Made by a program: the position numbers and the translations under genes. 51,889 nucleotides of DNA from Candidatus Cloacimonadota bacterium (lineage in GTDB: Bacteria > Cloacimonadota > Cloacimonadia > Cloacimonadales > WRIO01), in contig JAJBBH010000051.1 in NCBI GenBank assembly GCA_020532185.1, positions 1-51,889 of the forward strand. The letters run 5' to 3'. Below the pieces are notes generated by a model. It was not told the origin of the DNA. It searched no databases and saw nothing but the letters and a program-made list of their open reading frames with translations. Shown here one piece after another: positions 14,417 through 23,438 of the stretch (its first letter is position 1; every line of letters starts with the position of its first letter).

Positions 14417-16402
14417 CTATATTAAACCCCATCTTTTTCTTAGGAAGTATTCGCAAGATATTGACAATAAGAATAATAAAACGAATTGCCATTTTTTGTA
14501 AAACTGATATTCAATTATTTTTTTTATGAATTGTTTTTCTTGAAGTTTTGGTATGTGGTTGATAATATCAGCTGGTTTTATATAATTTCCTTTGCTTAGA
14601 TTACTGATCATTGCGAGCATATTTGTGTTTATACCTGTTTCATACAATTCTTTATCCATATCGCTAATAATAAAGGTACCTGTTGTCTTGAGGTGCTTTT
14701 CATTTTCAGTAACCTGATAGGTGTATGTGCCTGGTTTTAGAGAGCTTAGTTCAATTTGATATTGGTTGTCAATATAGGGCATGAAGTCTTCTTTTATCGC
14801 TTTTTCATTTTGCTTGATGATAATGTTGGGGCTAATATTTGTGAGAGGATAAAACCGTTCATCATAGGCATTTAGTTTAACAATAACTTTTTCACCATAT
14901 AAATAAGAATTTCTATCAGTAAAAGCATAAAATCGTTCGCTATTTTTACGTGATATCCAGTCAATCAAGCCATTAAAGAAGTTATCATAATCATTATTTG
15001 CAGTATATGATTTCCATTTCCAAATATCAAAGCCACAAATATGGAAAATATGCGAATTTAGATATGTTCGATACACAATCCATGGAGACATTGACTCGTT
15101 TTCGATGAAAGAGAGAGTGTTTGCTTGATTTGCTAAAGATAGATAATAATAGTTTACAATAGGTGTATTTTGAATATTTTCATTCAATTCTTCAAAAATC
15201 TTGTATTGTTCAGCAATCGCAGAGACTCTAAAATTACCCCGATATGAGTTTTTGATATTTGAATAAGCGACAGGCTGTATTTCTTCTAAACCATTGATAG
15301 GTAGACCTATTGATATCAAGCCAAAGCCGTCTTCCATTAGTTGTGCAATATCATTTTTCATGGCTTGATTAATTGATAAAGTACCGCTATTGATAATAAT
15401 CAACGACGAGTATTCTTTGATTTTTGGTTCAGATCGCTGATTAGCTTGATAGAATTGTCTGTTTTTATAAAAGAAAATATCTAAAGAATATCTTTTGCTG
15501 TTATGAAAAAGCTGACTAATATAGGTAAGATCATGGTTTAGAATATCGCTGATAATCGCAATTTTTTGTTTTGATTCGACAACTTGAATAGCTCCGCTCA
15601 TTGTATTATTGTCAAAATAAGTGTCATCTGCACTGTTTACAGTGACAGAAAATGGAAGCAAACCAATTTTATTTAGAACCACATCAAAGTCAATTTCTAT
15701 GCTTTGTTTGTCTTGAATACTAATTGTTTTTTCTTGGACAATTTTATTTTCAATAATGAGTTGAACATTTGCTTTTGTATTTAAGTTTTCGGAGCTTATG
15801 CGCAAATTAATAGTAGAGAGTTCATTTTGATAAGCAGTTTTATTGAACTTTAAATCATCAATTTTAAGGTCTTTTGTATGCTCACTTATGTCCAAATTAA
15901 AAGTATAGATAGGAATATCAAATGATGATAAAGATTGCAAGCTTTCGTCATGTATCCAACCATCACTCAAGAGATAAATAGCTTTGGTGTTTCGATATGT
16001 ATTCTTTTCTTTTATATATTCAAAAAAGGGCATAATATAAGAGCTTTTTTTCTTTAATTGATTGAAATCTGAGAGTTTGAAAGCTTGAAAATCAATGTTT
16101 TTAGAATTTAGTATTTTAGTTAAATCATTATTAATTTGTTTAAAGAGATCAGTTTTTTTTTGCTCACTAATCACAATATCCATACTTTCTGAATCATCAA
16201 CAAGAATAATGACTTTATCATCAATTCTTGTTTTGCTTGTGTAGCGTAGGATTGGATTGAACAAAAGTATGCATAAGATGATTATGTATGTTGAACGTAA
16301 AATTATTAAAATAGCCTTTTTAGGTGAAGAAAGAGATGGTGTGCTATTCTTATAAAAGAATGACACACCGATAATTAGCAATATTGAAATTAAATATATC
16401 AT
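14417..16402 (-). CDS. Membrane protein with VWA-like and amidotransferase-like domains
   Basis: A 661-residue inner-membrane protein. Two N-terminal membrane helices (about 2-17 and 30-52) precede a von Willebrand A-like domain beginning IILVDDSESM; D69-x-S71-x-S73 fits a MIDAS metal site. Then comes a beta-rich segment (about 190-260), a domain starting KIAIISDILNHD (about 280-460) resembling the class I glutamine amidotransferase-like domain often found in such proteins but without an obvious catalytic triad, and a further beta domain. The chain ends in a membrane helix (about 640-656). This layout matches BatA-like or VWA membrane proteins of FCB bacteria and planctomycetes, whose role is unsettled. 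The start overlaps the stop of the barrel gene by 1 base (TAATG), implying translational coupling. Confidence 0.75.
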   Translation of the reverse strand: MIYLISILLIIGVSFFYKNSTPSLSSPKKAILIILRSTYIIILCILLFNPILRYTSKTRIDDKVIILVDDSESMDIVISEQKKTDLFKQINNDLTKILNSKNIDFQAFKLSDFNQLKKKSSYIMPFFEYIKEKNTYRNTKAIYLLSDGWIHDESLQSLSSFDIPIYTFNLDISEHTKDLKIDDLKFNKTAYQNELSTINLRISSENLNTKANVQLIIENKIVQEKTISIQDKQSIEIDFDVVLNKIGLLPFSVTVNSADDTYFDNNTMSGAIQVVESKQKIAIISDILNHDLTYISQLFHNSKRYSLDIFFYKNRQFYQANQRSEPKIKEYSSLIIINSGTLSINQAMKNDIAQLMEDGFGLISIGLPINGLEEIQPVAYSNIKNSYRGNFRVSAIAEQYKIFEELNENIQNTPIVNYYYLSLANQANTLSFIENESMSPWIVYRTYLNSHIFHICGFDIWKWKSYTANNDYDNFFNGLIDWISRKNSERFYAFTDRNSYLYGEKVIVKLNAYDERFYPLTNISPNIIIKQNEKAIKEDFMPYIDNQYQIELSSLKPGTYTYQVTENEKHLKTTGTFIISDMDKELYETGINTNMLAMISNLSKGNYIKPADIINHIPKLQEKQFIKKIIEYQFYKKWQFVLLFLLSISCEYFLRKRWGLI

Positions 16403-17655
16403 TAGAATCTAAACTTCATTTGTGCTGAAATAGCGGTACCTTTTGAGCTTTGACCTACAGAGTCATATAATTGAAAGCCAATAGACCCATCCCAATATTT
16501 CATTCTTAGTCCAAAACCAAAAGCAGTAATTGAAGGATGAGCGTCATTAGCAAGCATATAGCCAGCTTGCAGTGGAAACATATCAAGTAATTCATATTCA
16601 ATTCCTATTGAGGTGTCGAGTAGGTCTGATCCAAAAGCGGAAGGTTTTGAGTATTTAGCAAAATCGAGCGAACCTGACAAATTGCCTGCTTTTAGCAAGA
16701 ATCCAAGTGCATATTTCATAGGTAATTCAGTTGAGAAACTGTTGATTGTGTAGCTTGTGTCTTGTTCAGTAAAAAAGTCTCTATCAAGGTGGGCGACATA
16801 GACATCCTCAGCCAAAATAGAGAATTCATGTGCTTCACAGCTGATACTGTTTTTCATTGTGCCCAAAATATTGTCGATTGTCATACCCACAGATAGATTA
16901 TAAGGTTTTGCATCAATTAATTCTGAAGAAATACCAAACATTGCCTTGTATCCAAAACCTCCTCCATAATGTAATGTTGTATTTTGGTCGAGATTCATAC
17001 CACCATCACCAGCTCTAAATAGACCTCGAAACTCATCCATTTGTCCAGTTGCACCAGATAAAAAGCTAAAAGAGAAGCCGTATTTTGTTTTGGGTAAATA
17101 ATCCATACTACTTGGCAATAAATAATTGAGGCTATAGCCACCAAAAGCGAGAGTAATGTCTTGAATTGCTAACAAACTAACGTCATTATCTTTTTTTGTA
17201 AACATATAGTCTCTTTCATATTCATTACCATTTAAGATTAATTCTAAGTATTGCTCATCGATTTTTGCATAGGTATTGAATAGTGTACCAAATGATAAGC
17301 CAAAATTATTTGAAGCATAGGCAAACAGAATTGTGTTAAATTCGAGGTTGATGTTTAGATTTCCATTCATTTCATTCAAGAGCTGGTCTTTTAAATCTTG
17401 AGTGAGATAATCAACCATCAAGTCATTGTATAAATCAATTGAAAATGCGTTATTATACGCTTTAAAGGAGATTGGCAAGATTGTAATTTCAGATTTTGTA
17501 TTGTAATTTGCTAAGTTTGCTGGGTTCCAGTATATAGCATCAACGCCATTTGCTCTTTGCATAAAACTGCCTGCAAAGGGTGTAGACGAGGGAGTTGAGA
17601 AAGCGTTCAACAAAGAGACGCTAATCAATATGCTGATAAAAATTATCCTTTTCAT
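16402..17655 (-). CDS. PorV/UPF0164-like outer-membrane barrel protein
   Basis: A 417-residue exported protein. Residues 1-18 are a signal peptide (S-L-L-N-A). Mature N-terminal features such as ANGVDAIYWNPANLA are typical of the UPF0164/PorV-like and FadL-like barrel families of FCB bacteria, in which this stretch plugs the barrel. The rest is alternating amphipathic strands, ending in an aromatic residue (SAQMKFRF), as outer-membrane barrels do. The ATG has GGAGG and overlaps the stop of the upstream lipoprotein gene by 4 bases; its own stop overlaps the next start. The three genes are thus tightly coupled and probably make a joint envelope assembly. Cargo or substrate unknown. No type IX secretion genes are present in the window. 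Confidence 0.75.
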   Translation of the reverse strand: MKRIIFISILISVSLLNAFSTPSSTPFAGSFMQRANGVDAIYWNPANLANYNTKSEITILPISFKAYNNAFSIDLYNDLMVDYLTQDLKDQLLNEMNGNLNINLEFNTILFAYASNNFGLSFGTLFNTYAKIDEQYLELILNGNEYERDYMFTKKDNDVSLLAIQDITLAFGGYSLNYLLPSSMDYLPKTKYGFSFSFLSGATGQMDEFRGLFRAGDGGMNLDQNTTLHYGGGFGYKAMFGISSELIDAKPYNLSVGMTIDNILGTMKNSISCEAHEFSILAEDVYVAHLDRDFFTEQDTSYTINSFSTELPMKYALGFLLKAGNLSGSLDFAKYSKPSAFGSDLLDTSIGIEYELLDMFPLQAGYMLANDAHPSITAFGFGLRMKYWDGSIGFQLYDSVGQSSKGTAISAQMKFRF

Positions 17656-19223
17656 TCTTCCTCCCCGTCACCGTTGATGCGAAGCTTAATATCTAAATTG
17701 GATACAATGTTGATTTTATCGTACGAATGCATCAGTGTATTGCCTTCTTCAAAAAAGAATTCCATACCAAAATAGATAGTTTCATTTTCAGAAAATAGCT
17801 TTAAATCATCATCACTTAAGGAGAAATCCAGCTCAGCATAATATGGCTCATCTTGTGCACCTGAGTATACAAAATTGTCTTCAAAGGTAATACGCTGCAC
17901 TCGCGGATCATTGCTAATTAGATCACCATACAAGATCTCTTTATCATCTGTATTTGCCAAATATAGATTGACAGCTGCACCTGCAGTGAATTCATTTTTG
18001 AATTTGACCACAAAGCTGACACTCTTTGCATTATCTTTTATTTGATCTCTGTTTGACTTGCTGATAGCTATATCGATCAGCTCTATAGGTCTAATCGCTT
18101 CATCAGCGGTAAAGCTTATATCAAAGGGAACAGAAGCAATATATTCACCGAAATAACCTAATCCTTCACTGGCAAAGCCGACACTATTTTCGGGATTTAA
18201 GAGAGTAAAAAGAGCATCTACAAGTTCAAAGTAATCAGGAGCAATTTCCATCAGAGTTTCTATTGAGTTTTGAAAAACTAATTTTGTTAAAGTTGAATCT
18301 CCTGGACTATCAATACCGTTTATTATTCTTGGGTCAAGCTCGACAATTCTTTCTTCACCACTTCTTGTATTTACAGCTTTAAGCTTAGCAGTAAATTTTG
18401 CATCAAAGCCTAATTGACTCCATATATCAAACTTTACTTCTGGGCTGTTCAAGTGAATAGCATTTTCGATATTATCTGGGTAATCAACCTCTATTTCAGT
18501 AAAAAAGTTTTCTGCATAAATTGATAAATTATTCACCAAACCTCTAATTTCATAAAAATATAATGGTTGATTATAACTAATCTTAACGTTTGTTAGTAGC
18601 ATATCGTCGGGTGTATTGGGATCTAAATCAGTTTCGTATAATATGTTTATTGCCAAGTTATCAAGAACTTGCTCTCCACCCTCTTGTTCTATAACATAAC
18701 CTGCTAAAGAAAAATCATGGGTGCCGTTAAGCTGCGAACTGCTAAAAGTGTAGTTAAATTGTTGTCCATTAGGGTCAAACAATTCTGCGAAAATAATTGT
18801 GATAGTTGGGTTATTACTTAAATCAGTATCTTCAAATTCTATAGAGAGGAATCCATCTCTAATTTGTGCAGTTACTACATCAACATCATTTTCTTCATCT
18901 GGGTCTTTCAAAGGCAAAAATATATCATAATCATTGCCTGTGATAATTGGAATAAAACCTGTGCCTTCTTCATTTGCTGAGATTTTTAAATCTCCTTCTT
19001 CCACAATCGCACCTTGAATTTCTCCTTCAGTATAGAAAAACATAAGTGACTCATCGTCCACGCCAAAGTTAGTACCGTCAACTAAATCACCTGCATAATA
19101 GTTTTTGTTCATAAGAGGGACCTTAAAATTTACGTCCCATGACGGTATAACAGGCTTTTTGATATCACAAGCTGTTATTATCAACAGACTCGCGATAATT
19201 ATCATAAACACGATCCTTTTCAT
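17652..19223 (-). CDS. Large unknown lipoprotein (523 aa)
   Basis: I chose the ATG at 19223: it has GGAGG five bases upstream and begins a clean lipoprotein signal. The frame stays open 22 codons further up (19289), but that adds a tyrosine-rich stretch with no ribosome binding site. Residues 1-19 form the signal with lipobox I-T-A-C, so Cys19 is lipidated. The mature protein is acidic, Asp/Asn/Glu-rich and predicted mainly beta, without a motif I can name. There is a TTGACA box at 19284-19289, inside the end of the upstream radical SAM gene. It leads the block lipoprotein, barrel, VWA-like membrane protein, TPR protein. A surface or periplasmic partner of the barrel protein is the simplest inference. 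Confidence 0.75.
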   Translation of the reverse strand: MKRIVFMIIIASLLIITACDIKKPVIPSWDVNFKVPLMNKNYYAGDLVDGTNFGVDDESLMFFYTEGEIQGAIVEEGDLKISANEEGTGFIPIITGNDYDIFLPLKDPDEENDVDVVTAQIRDGFLSIEFEDTDLSNNPTITIIFAELFDPNGQQFNYTFSSSQLNGTHDFSLAGYVIEQEGGEQVLDNLAINILYETDLDPNTPDDMLLTNVKISYNQPLYFYEIRGLVNNLSIYAENFFTEIEVDYPDNIENAIHLNSPEVKFDIWSQLGFDAKFTAKLKAVNTRSGEERIVELDPRIINGIDSPGDSTLTKLVFQNSIETLMEIAPDYFELVDALFTLLNPENSVGFASEGLGYFGEYIASVPFDISFTADEAIRPIELIDIAISKSNRDQIKDNAKSVSFVVKFKNEFTAGAAVNLYLANTDDKEILYGDLISNDPRVQRITFEDNFVYSGAQDEPYYAELDFSLSDDDLKLFSENETIYFGMEFFFEEGNTLMHSYDKINIVSNLDIKLRINGDGEEE

Positions 19224-19272
19224 AATACCTCCATTAATCGTATTATATAATTTAAAATAATAATAATAATAT

Positions 19273-20214
19273 TTATATAGTTTTGTCAACTATTATTTTA
19301 CATGGTAGTTTAAGCTTTAATTGTTTTTCACAAAATTCGAGCACAAATTTCTTATTACCCAAAACCATAGATGCTTCTTTATCAGTGATATGCAGAGTTT
19401 TAATGTCGTCTGATAATTTTTGAGATAAAAACATAATACCCCTTGTTATTTCTCCAAAATTCTGATGCCATGGTCCTGCAACAATATCATCTTTATTGAT
19501 ATTTAAATCAGAATGTAGTCCTATTTTGATAATTTTTGTATTTGTGGTATTAATAATTTTTGCTGCCATTATCACAGAATGTAAGGCTGTATTCAAACAC
19601 CATGCTTGATATTTACCTTGCTGGTACCACTTTTCTAAAGCAGTTCCCTTGAGCACAATAGTTGGATAAATCCTCATAAAACGGGGTTTTAAAGACAGAG
19701 CCTTGTTTACAGTTTCAATAAATATATCTGGTGTATCACCAGGTAAACCTGGCATTAACTGAATAGATAAGTCAAAGCCGTGCTCTTGGACCATTTTACA
19801 TGTATCGAAAGCCTGTTCTGCACTATATTGCCTCTGACTTTTTTCCAACACATGATTATCAAAACTTTGGATTCCAAGCTCAATAGTTTTAACCTTGTTT
19901 TCCTGCAAAAAAGCAAGAATTTCGCGGTCAATACAGTCGGGTCTGGTCGATACTCTAAAGAATGTTTTATCGTCGATTAAAGGCGTTATTTGTGTGAAAT
20001 ATTCAAGCTGTTTGTCTTTTTTAAGAGCAGTGAAAGTGCCTCCAAAGAAGGCAATTTCTTTTTCAATATCCTTGTGTTTATTGATAAAGAGTTTGATTTT
20101 TTCGATATCAATGCTGTTTGACTTATAATCGGTATGAGTAATAGTTTCTTGTTGACAATAAACACATCTAAAAGGGCATCCATGAAAAGGTATGAATATT
20201 GGGTAGATCAGCAT
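19273..20214 (-). CDS. Elp3-like radical SAM protein
   Basis: A radical SAM enzyme of 313 residues. The cluster motif is C13-x3-C17-x2-C20 in GCPFRCVYCQQ, followed by FFGGTFTAL, VSTRPDCI, ELGIQSFDNHVL and QLMPGLPGD, the pattern of the Elongator-3-like radical SAM group. It has only the radical SAM part, without the acetyltransferase domain of true Elp3. Such shortened proteins are often encoded next to rnc, as here: it overlaps the rnc stop by 7 bp. The substrate is not established; tRNA modification is a reasonable guess from kinship. Confidence 0.88.
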   Translation of the reverse strand: MLIYPIFIPFHGCPFRCVYCQQETITHTDYKSNSIDIEKIKLFINKHKDIEKEIAFFGGTFTALKKDKQLEYFTQITPLIDDKTFFRVSTRPDCIDREILAFLQENKVKTIELGIQSFDNHVLEKSQRQYSAEQAFDTCKMVQEHGFDLSIQLMPGLPGDTPDIFIETVNKALSLKPRFMRIYPTIVLKGTALEKWYQQGKYQAWCLNTALHSVIMAAKIINTTNTKIIKIGLHSDLNINKDDIVAGPWHQNFGEITRGIMFLSQKLSDDIKTLHITDKEASMVLGNKKFVLEFCEKQLKLKLPCKIIVDKTI

Positions 20215-20975
20215 AGATTAAGCTTTTTACAAGCGAATAATGCAGCTTTTTGTTGTGCCTCTTTTTTGTTTGGTCCATTTCCTTCTCCAAATTTTTTTGA
20301 GAGAATAAAAACTTCCATGAGAAAAACTTTTTGGTGATCTGGACCTGATTCTTTTTTTAAAATATACTGCGGCACACATTGATATTTAGCTTGTGTAAAT
20401 TCTTGTAAGATACTTTTATAGTTGGTCAAATCGACCAAGAACATTTCTTTTTCATATCCTTTGATAATATAATTAAGTATAAAATCCTTTGCTGCTTCTA
20501 AGCCACTGTCAAGATAGATAGCACAAATTAATGCTTCCATTGTGTCAGCAATGATAGACTTTCTTCCTTCACCACCATTTCTACGTTCTTCTTCACTCAT
20601 TTGCATAAATTCGCCTAAATTGATATTAGCAGCTTTTATAGCTAAAAACTTTTCACAGACGATATTTGATTTTTCTTTTGAAAGGTCACCTTCATCTTTA
20701 TTGGGGAAATTAGCAAACAAATATTCTGCTACTACTAAGCCAAGTATAGAATCTCCCAAAAACTCCATTCTTTCATATGAAGAACATGAGTCTTCTGTTT
20801 CTATTTTTTTATTAAATGAGTCATGTGTTAAAGCAGCAGTAAGCAAGCTCTTATTTTTAAATTTATAATTTATCTGATCTTCAAGTATATTAAGTTTTAT
20901 TACCCATTCAGGGTCAACATCATAGTCATAAGTATTATTTGACAAATAATTAATTATCTTTTTTATGAGAAGCAA
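20208..20975 (-). CDS. rnc: Ribonuclease III
   Basis: A double-strand-specific endoribonuclease processing rRNA precursors and structured mRNAs. It has 255 residues, with the catalytic domain at about 28-170 and a double-stranded RNA-binding domain at about 180-252 (YKSILQEFTQAKYQ...KKEAQQKAALFACKKL). Signature YERMEFLGDS: E68, E71 and D75; further catalytic acids D144 and E147 in IADTMEALI. The start appears to be TTG at 20975, with AAGGA seven bases upstream; no suitable ATG exists before the signature. It follows fabF by about 127 bp, a gap with a short GGGGCAA hairpin (21039-21061) and no strong T-run, so read-through from fabF is likely. Confidence 0.95.
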   Translation of the reverse strand: MLLIKKIINYLSNNTYDYDVDPEWVIKLNILEDQINYKFKNKSLLTAALTHDSFNKKIETEDSCSSYERMEFLGDSILGLVVAEYLFANFPNKDEGDLSKEKSNIVCEKFLAIKAANINLGEFMQMSEEERRNGGEGRKSIIADTMEALICAIYLDSGLEAAKDFILNYIIKGYEKEMFLVDLTNYKSILQEFTQAKYQCVPQYILKKESGPDHQKVFLMEVFILSKKFGEGNGPNKKEAQQKAALFACKKLNLC

Positions 20976-21102
20976 AATAGTCCTTTCTCACACCATATGT
21001 TTCAAAATAATTGCGACACTATATATTCAAGAAAGATAGGGGCAAGCGTATGTTTTGCCCCGAAATCTATCAAGTTTTTTTTCATTTAGTAGGGCTAAAG
21101 CA

Positions 21103-22341
21103 TTACCATTTCTTGAATATTAAGACTCCGTTATGCCCTCCAAAACCAAGTGAATTGCTGAGAGCATATTCAATATCAACATTTCTTGATTTATCAGTTA
21201 CATAGTCTAAATCACAATCAGGGTCGGGTGTTTCGTAGTTTATAGTTTGATGAACAATCTTATTTTGTATTGATTTAATGCAAACAATACCTTCCAGAGC
21301 TGCAGCAGCACCTAAAGTATGTCCAAACATTGACTTGGAAGAGTTTACTGCCAGTTTGTAAGCATAGTCTCCAAAAACAGTTTTGATAGCAGTAGTTTCA
21401 TTTTTATCATTAAGAGGTGTAGATGTGCCATGTGCATTTAGATATTGGATATCATTAGGCTGAATACCAGCGTCTTTGATAGCCATTTGCATTGCACGTG
21501 CACCACCCTCGCCATTTTCAGCAGGTGCTGTAATATGGTATGCATCGTCAGTTGCACCATATCCGACAATTTCAGCGTATATTTTGGCACCTCTTTTTTT
21601 AGCATGTTCCAATTCTTCGAGCACGAGCATTCCTGATCCTTCAGCCATCACAAATCCGTCTCTTCCTGCATCGAATGGTCTGCTGGCGGTTTTTGGGTCA
21701 TCATTTCTTGTGCTTAGTGCTCTCATAGCACAGAATCCTGCAATTGATAGGGGTGTGACAGCAGCTTCAGCACCTCCCGCAACAGCTATGTCTATATCGC
21801 CGTATTGTAGGGATCTCAAAGCTGTGCCAAGTGCATGATTTGCAGATGCACAAGCAGATACGCAATTGAAATTAATTCCTTTAAAATTAAACTCAATTGC
21901 AATATAAGCTGCTGCTATGTTTGATATCATTTTTGGTATAAAGAAGGGACTAATTCTTTTGGGTCCTTTTTCAACGAGTTTTCTTGCTTCTTCTTCAAAT
22001 GAAAGCATTCCACCTATACCTGCACCAGTAATTACGCCTACTCTTTCTGGTTCATAATTACCAGGTTTCAAACCTGCATCTTTCACAGCCTCTCTGGCTG
22101 CAATAATAGCATATTGAGTATATGGATCGAGTTTGCCAACTTCCTTTTTCTCAAAATAATTTAAAGGATCGTAATCTTTTATTTCAGCTGCAATTTGAGC
22201 AGAATAAACTGATGCATCAAATGATTTGATTGTGTCTATACCACTTACACCTTTTAGAATATTAGCCCAAGTTTCGTCAACTGTATTGCCTATTGGGCTA
22301 ATTGCCCCGATTCCTGTTACTACTATACGTCGTTTACTCAT
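21103..22341 (-). CDS. fabF: 3-oxoacyl-ACP synthase II
   Basis: The condensing enzyme that elongates acyl-ACP with malonyl-ACP in type II fatty acid synthesis. 412 residues, normal length. The Cys-His-His triad is visible: C164 in VSACASANHA, H304 in NAHGTSTPLND, H341 in SMFGHTLGAAAALEG. The glycine-rich C-terminus NSLGFGGHNGVLIF is complete. It follows acpP, but an intrinsic terminator lies between the two (22384-22420), so fabF and rnc are expected to be expressed at a lower or separately regulated level than the genes upstream. Confidence 0.97.
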   Translation of the reverse strand: MSKRRIVVTGIGAISPIGNTVDETWANILKGVSGIDTIKSFDASVYSAQIAAEIKDYDPLNYFEKKEVGKLDPYTQYAIIAAREAVKDAGLKPGNYEPERVGVITGAGIGGMLSFEEEARKLVEKGPKRISPFFIPKMISNIAAAYIAIEFNFKGINFNCVSACASANHALGTALRSLQYGDIDIAVAGGAEAAVTPLSIAGFCAMRALSTRNDDPKTASRPFDAGRDGFVMAEGSGMLVLEELEHAKKRGAKIYAEIVGYGATDDAYHITAPAENGEGGARAMQMAIKDAGIQPNDIQYLNAHGTSTPLNDKNETTAIKTVFGDYAYKLAVNSSKSMFGHTLGAAAALEGIVCIKSIQNKIVHQTINYETPDPDCDLDYVTDKSRNVDIEYALSNSLGFGGHNGVLIFKKW

Positions 22342-22383
22342 GAATTACCTCATTTATAATAATAAGTTTTGTGTTTTAATATC

Positions 22384-22420
22384 AAAAAAAGCTATTACCC
22401 AGTTTGTACTGAGTAATAGC
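22384..22420 (-). terminator. Terminator or attenuator between acpP and fabF
   Basis: A 13-bp stem (22391-22403 with 22408-22420, one G-U pair) with a 4-nt loop, followed on the minus strand by seven T (22390-22384). It sits 11 bp past the acpP stop and 43 bp before the fabF start. Confidence 0.88.
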
Positions 22421-22430
22421 CGACAGCATA

Positions 22431-22664
22431 TTAGCTCAAATTTGCGCTAATATAATCAATCGCATCCTGAACTGATCTGATTTTTTCTGAATCTGTATCA
22501 GGGATTTCAATGTCAAATTCTTCTTCGAATTTCATTATTAATTCAACTGAGTCTAATGAATCAGCACCTAAATCTTCGATAAAGCGTGCTTTTGGCTGAA
22601 TTTCGCCTTCATCAACACCCAATTTGTCAATAATAATTTCTTTTACTTTTGCTGCAATATCCAT
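22431..22664 (-). CDS. acpP: Acyl carrier protein
   Basis: The small acidic carrier that holds growing acyl chains on a 4'-phosphopantetheine arm. I start it at the ATG at 22664: this gives 77 residues, the usual length, and places GGAGG five bases upstream. The in-frame ATG 12 bases earlier (22676) would put the ribosome binding site inside the gene. The attachment serine is Ser36 in GADSLDS, the E. coli position. It lies after fabG in the cluster and is followed by a strong terminator, which fits the high demand for ACP. Confidence 0.96.
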   Translation of the reverse strand: MDIAAKVKEIIIDKLGVDEGEIQPKARFIEDLGADSLDSVELIMKFEEEFDIEIPDTDSEKIRSVQDAIDYISANLS

Positions 22665-22691
22665 TCTTTCCTCCATTTAGAGTTATTTATT

Positions 22692-23438
22692 TTATGACAT
22701 AATCAAGCCGCCATCTACTTGGATAGTCTGACCTGTAATGTATTGTGCCTCATCTGATGCAAGGAATATACATGCGTTTGCAACGTCGACAGGTTTGCCC
22801 ATTTTTTGTAGAGGTATAGCTTTTGCATAATTTTCAACAACTTCAGCACTGAGCTGTGCTGTCATTTCTGTTTCAATAAAACCAGGTGCAACTGCATTTG
22901 CTCTGATATTTCTTGATGCAAATTCTTTGGCAGTTGATTTGGTGAGCCCGATAATACCTGCTTTAGAAGCAGCATAATTACTTTGACCAATATTGCCCAT
23001 AATGCCAATTACTGATGCGATATTGATAATACTTCCTGCTCTTTGATTTAGCATATATCTTGATACTTTTTGTGTGCAGATAAATGTGCCTTTGAGGTTT
23101 ACATTAATAACTGCATCCCAATCTGTTTCTTTCATACGCATAATCAAAGTATCTTTTGTAATTCCTGCATTATTTATTAAAACATCTATTCTCTGATGTT
23201 TGGCAATAATTTCTTTAAAAGTAGCTTCGACTTGTGATGAATCTGTAACATTAATCACAAAGCCATCTGCTTTAAAACCTTGCTCTTGCAATTTCTTAGA
23301 AGCTTGTTGAACTGCATCTTCTGCAATATCTGAGATAATTACTAAAGCACCTTCTTGTGCAAATCTTTCTGCTATAGTAAAGCCAATACCGCGTGCAGAG
23401 CCAGTTACAACTACTACTTTACCTTCAAAACGTTTCAC
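22692..23438 (-). CDS. fabG: 3-oxoacyl-ACP reductase
   Basis: NADPH-dependent ketoreductase of type II fatty acid synthesis, SDR fold, 248 residues. The cofactor loop TGSARGIG is at 12-19, NNAG at 89-92, and the catalytic set is N114, S142, Y155, K159. The start codon is GTG at 23438, preceded by GGAGG; GTGA overlaps the fabD stop by 4 bases, so translation is coupled. The terminal GGLIMS is as expected. It stands in the usual order fabD-fabG-acpP. Confidence 0.96.
   Translation of the reverse strand: MKRFEGKVVVVTGSARGIGFTIAERFAQEGALVIISDIAEDAVQQASKKLQEQGFKADGFVINVTDSSQVEATFKEIIAKHQRIDVLINNAGITKDTLIMRMKETDWDAVINVNLKGTFICTQKVSRYMLNQRAGSIINIASVIGIMGNIGQSNYAASKAGIIGLTKSTAKEFASRNIRANAVAPGFIETEMTAQLSAEVVENYAKAIPLQKMGKPVDVANACIFLASDEAQYITGQTIQVDGGLIMS

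Noticed and set aside
16402-17655. Type IX secretion component PorV
   Set aside because: The barrel has a PorV/UPF0164-like N-terminus, but no other type IX gene or C-terminal sorting domain is seen; kept only as a family resemblance.
17652-19289. Start of the large lipoprotein at 19289
   Set aside because: It would place a tyrosine-rich stretch before the lipoprotein signal; the ATG at 19223 has GGAGG and gives a standard signal.
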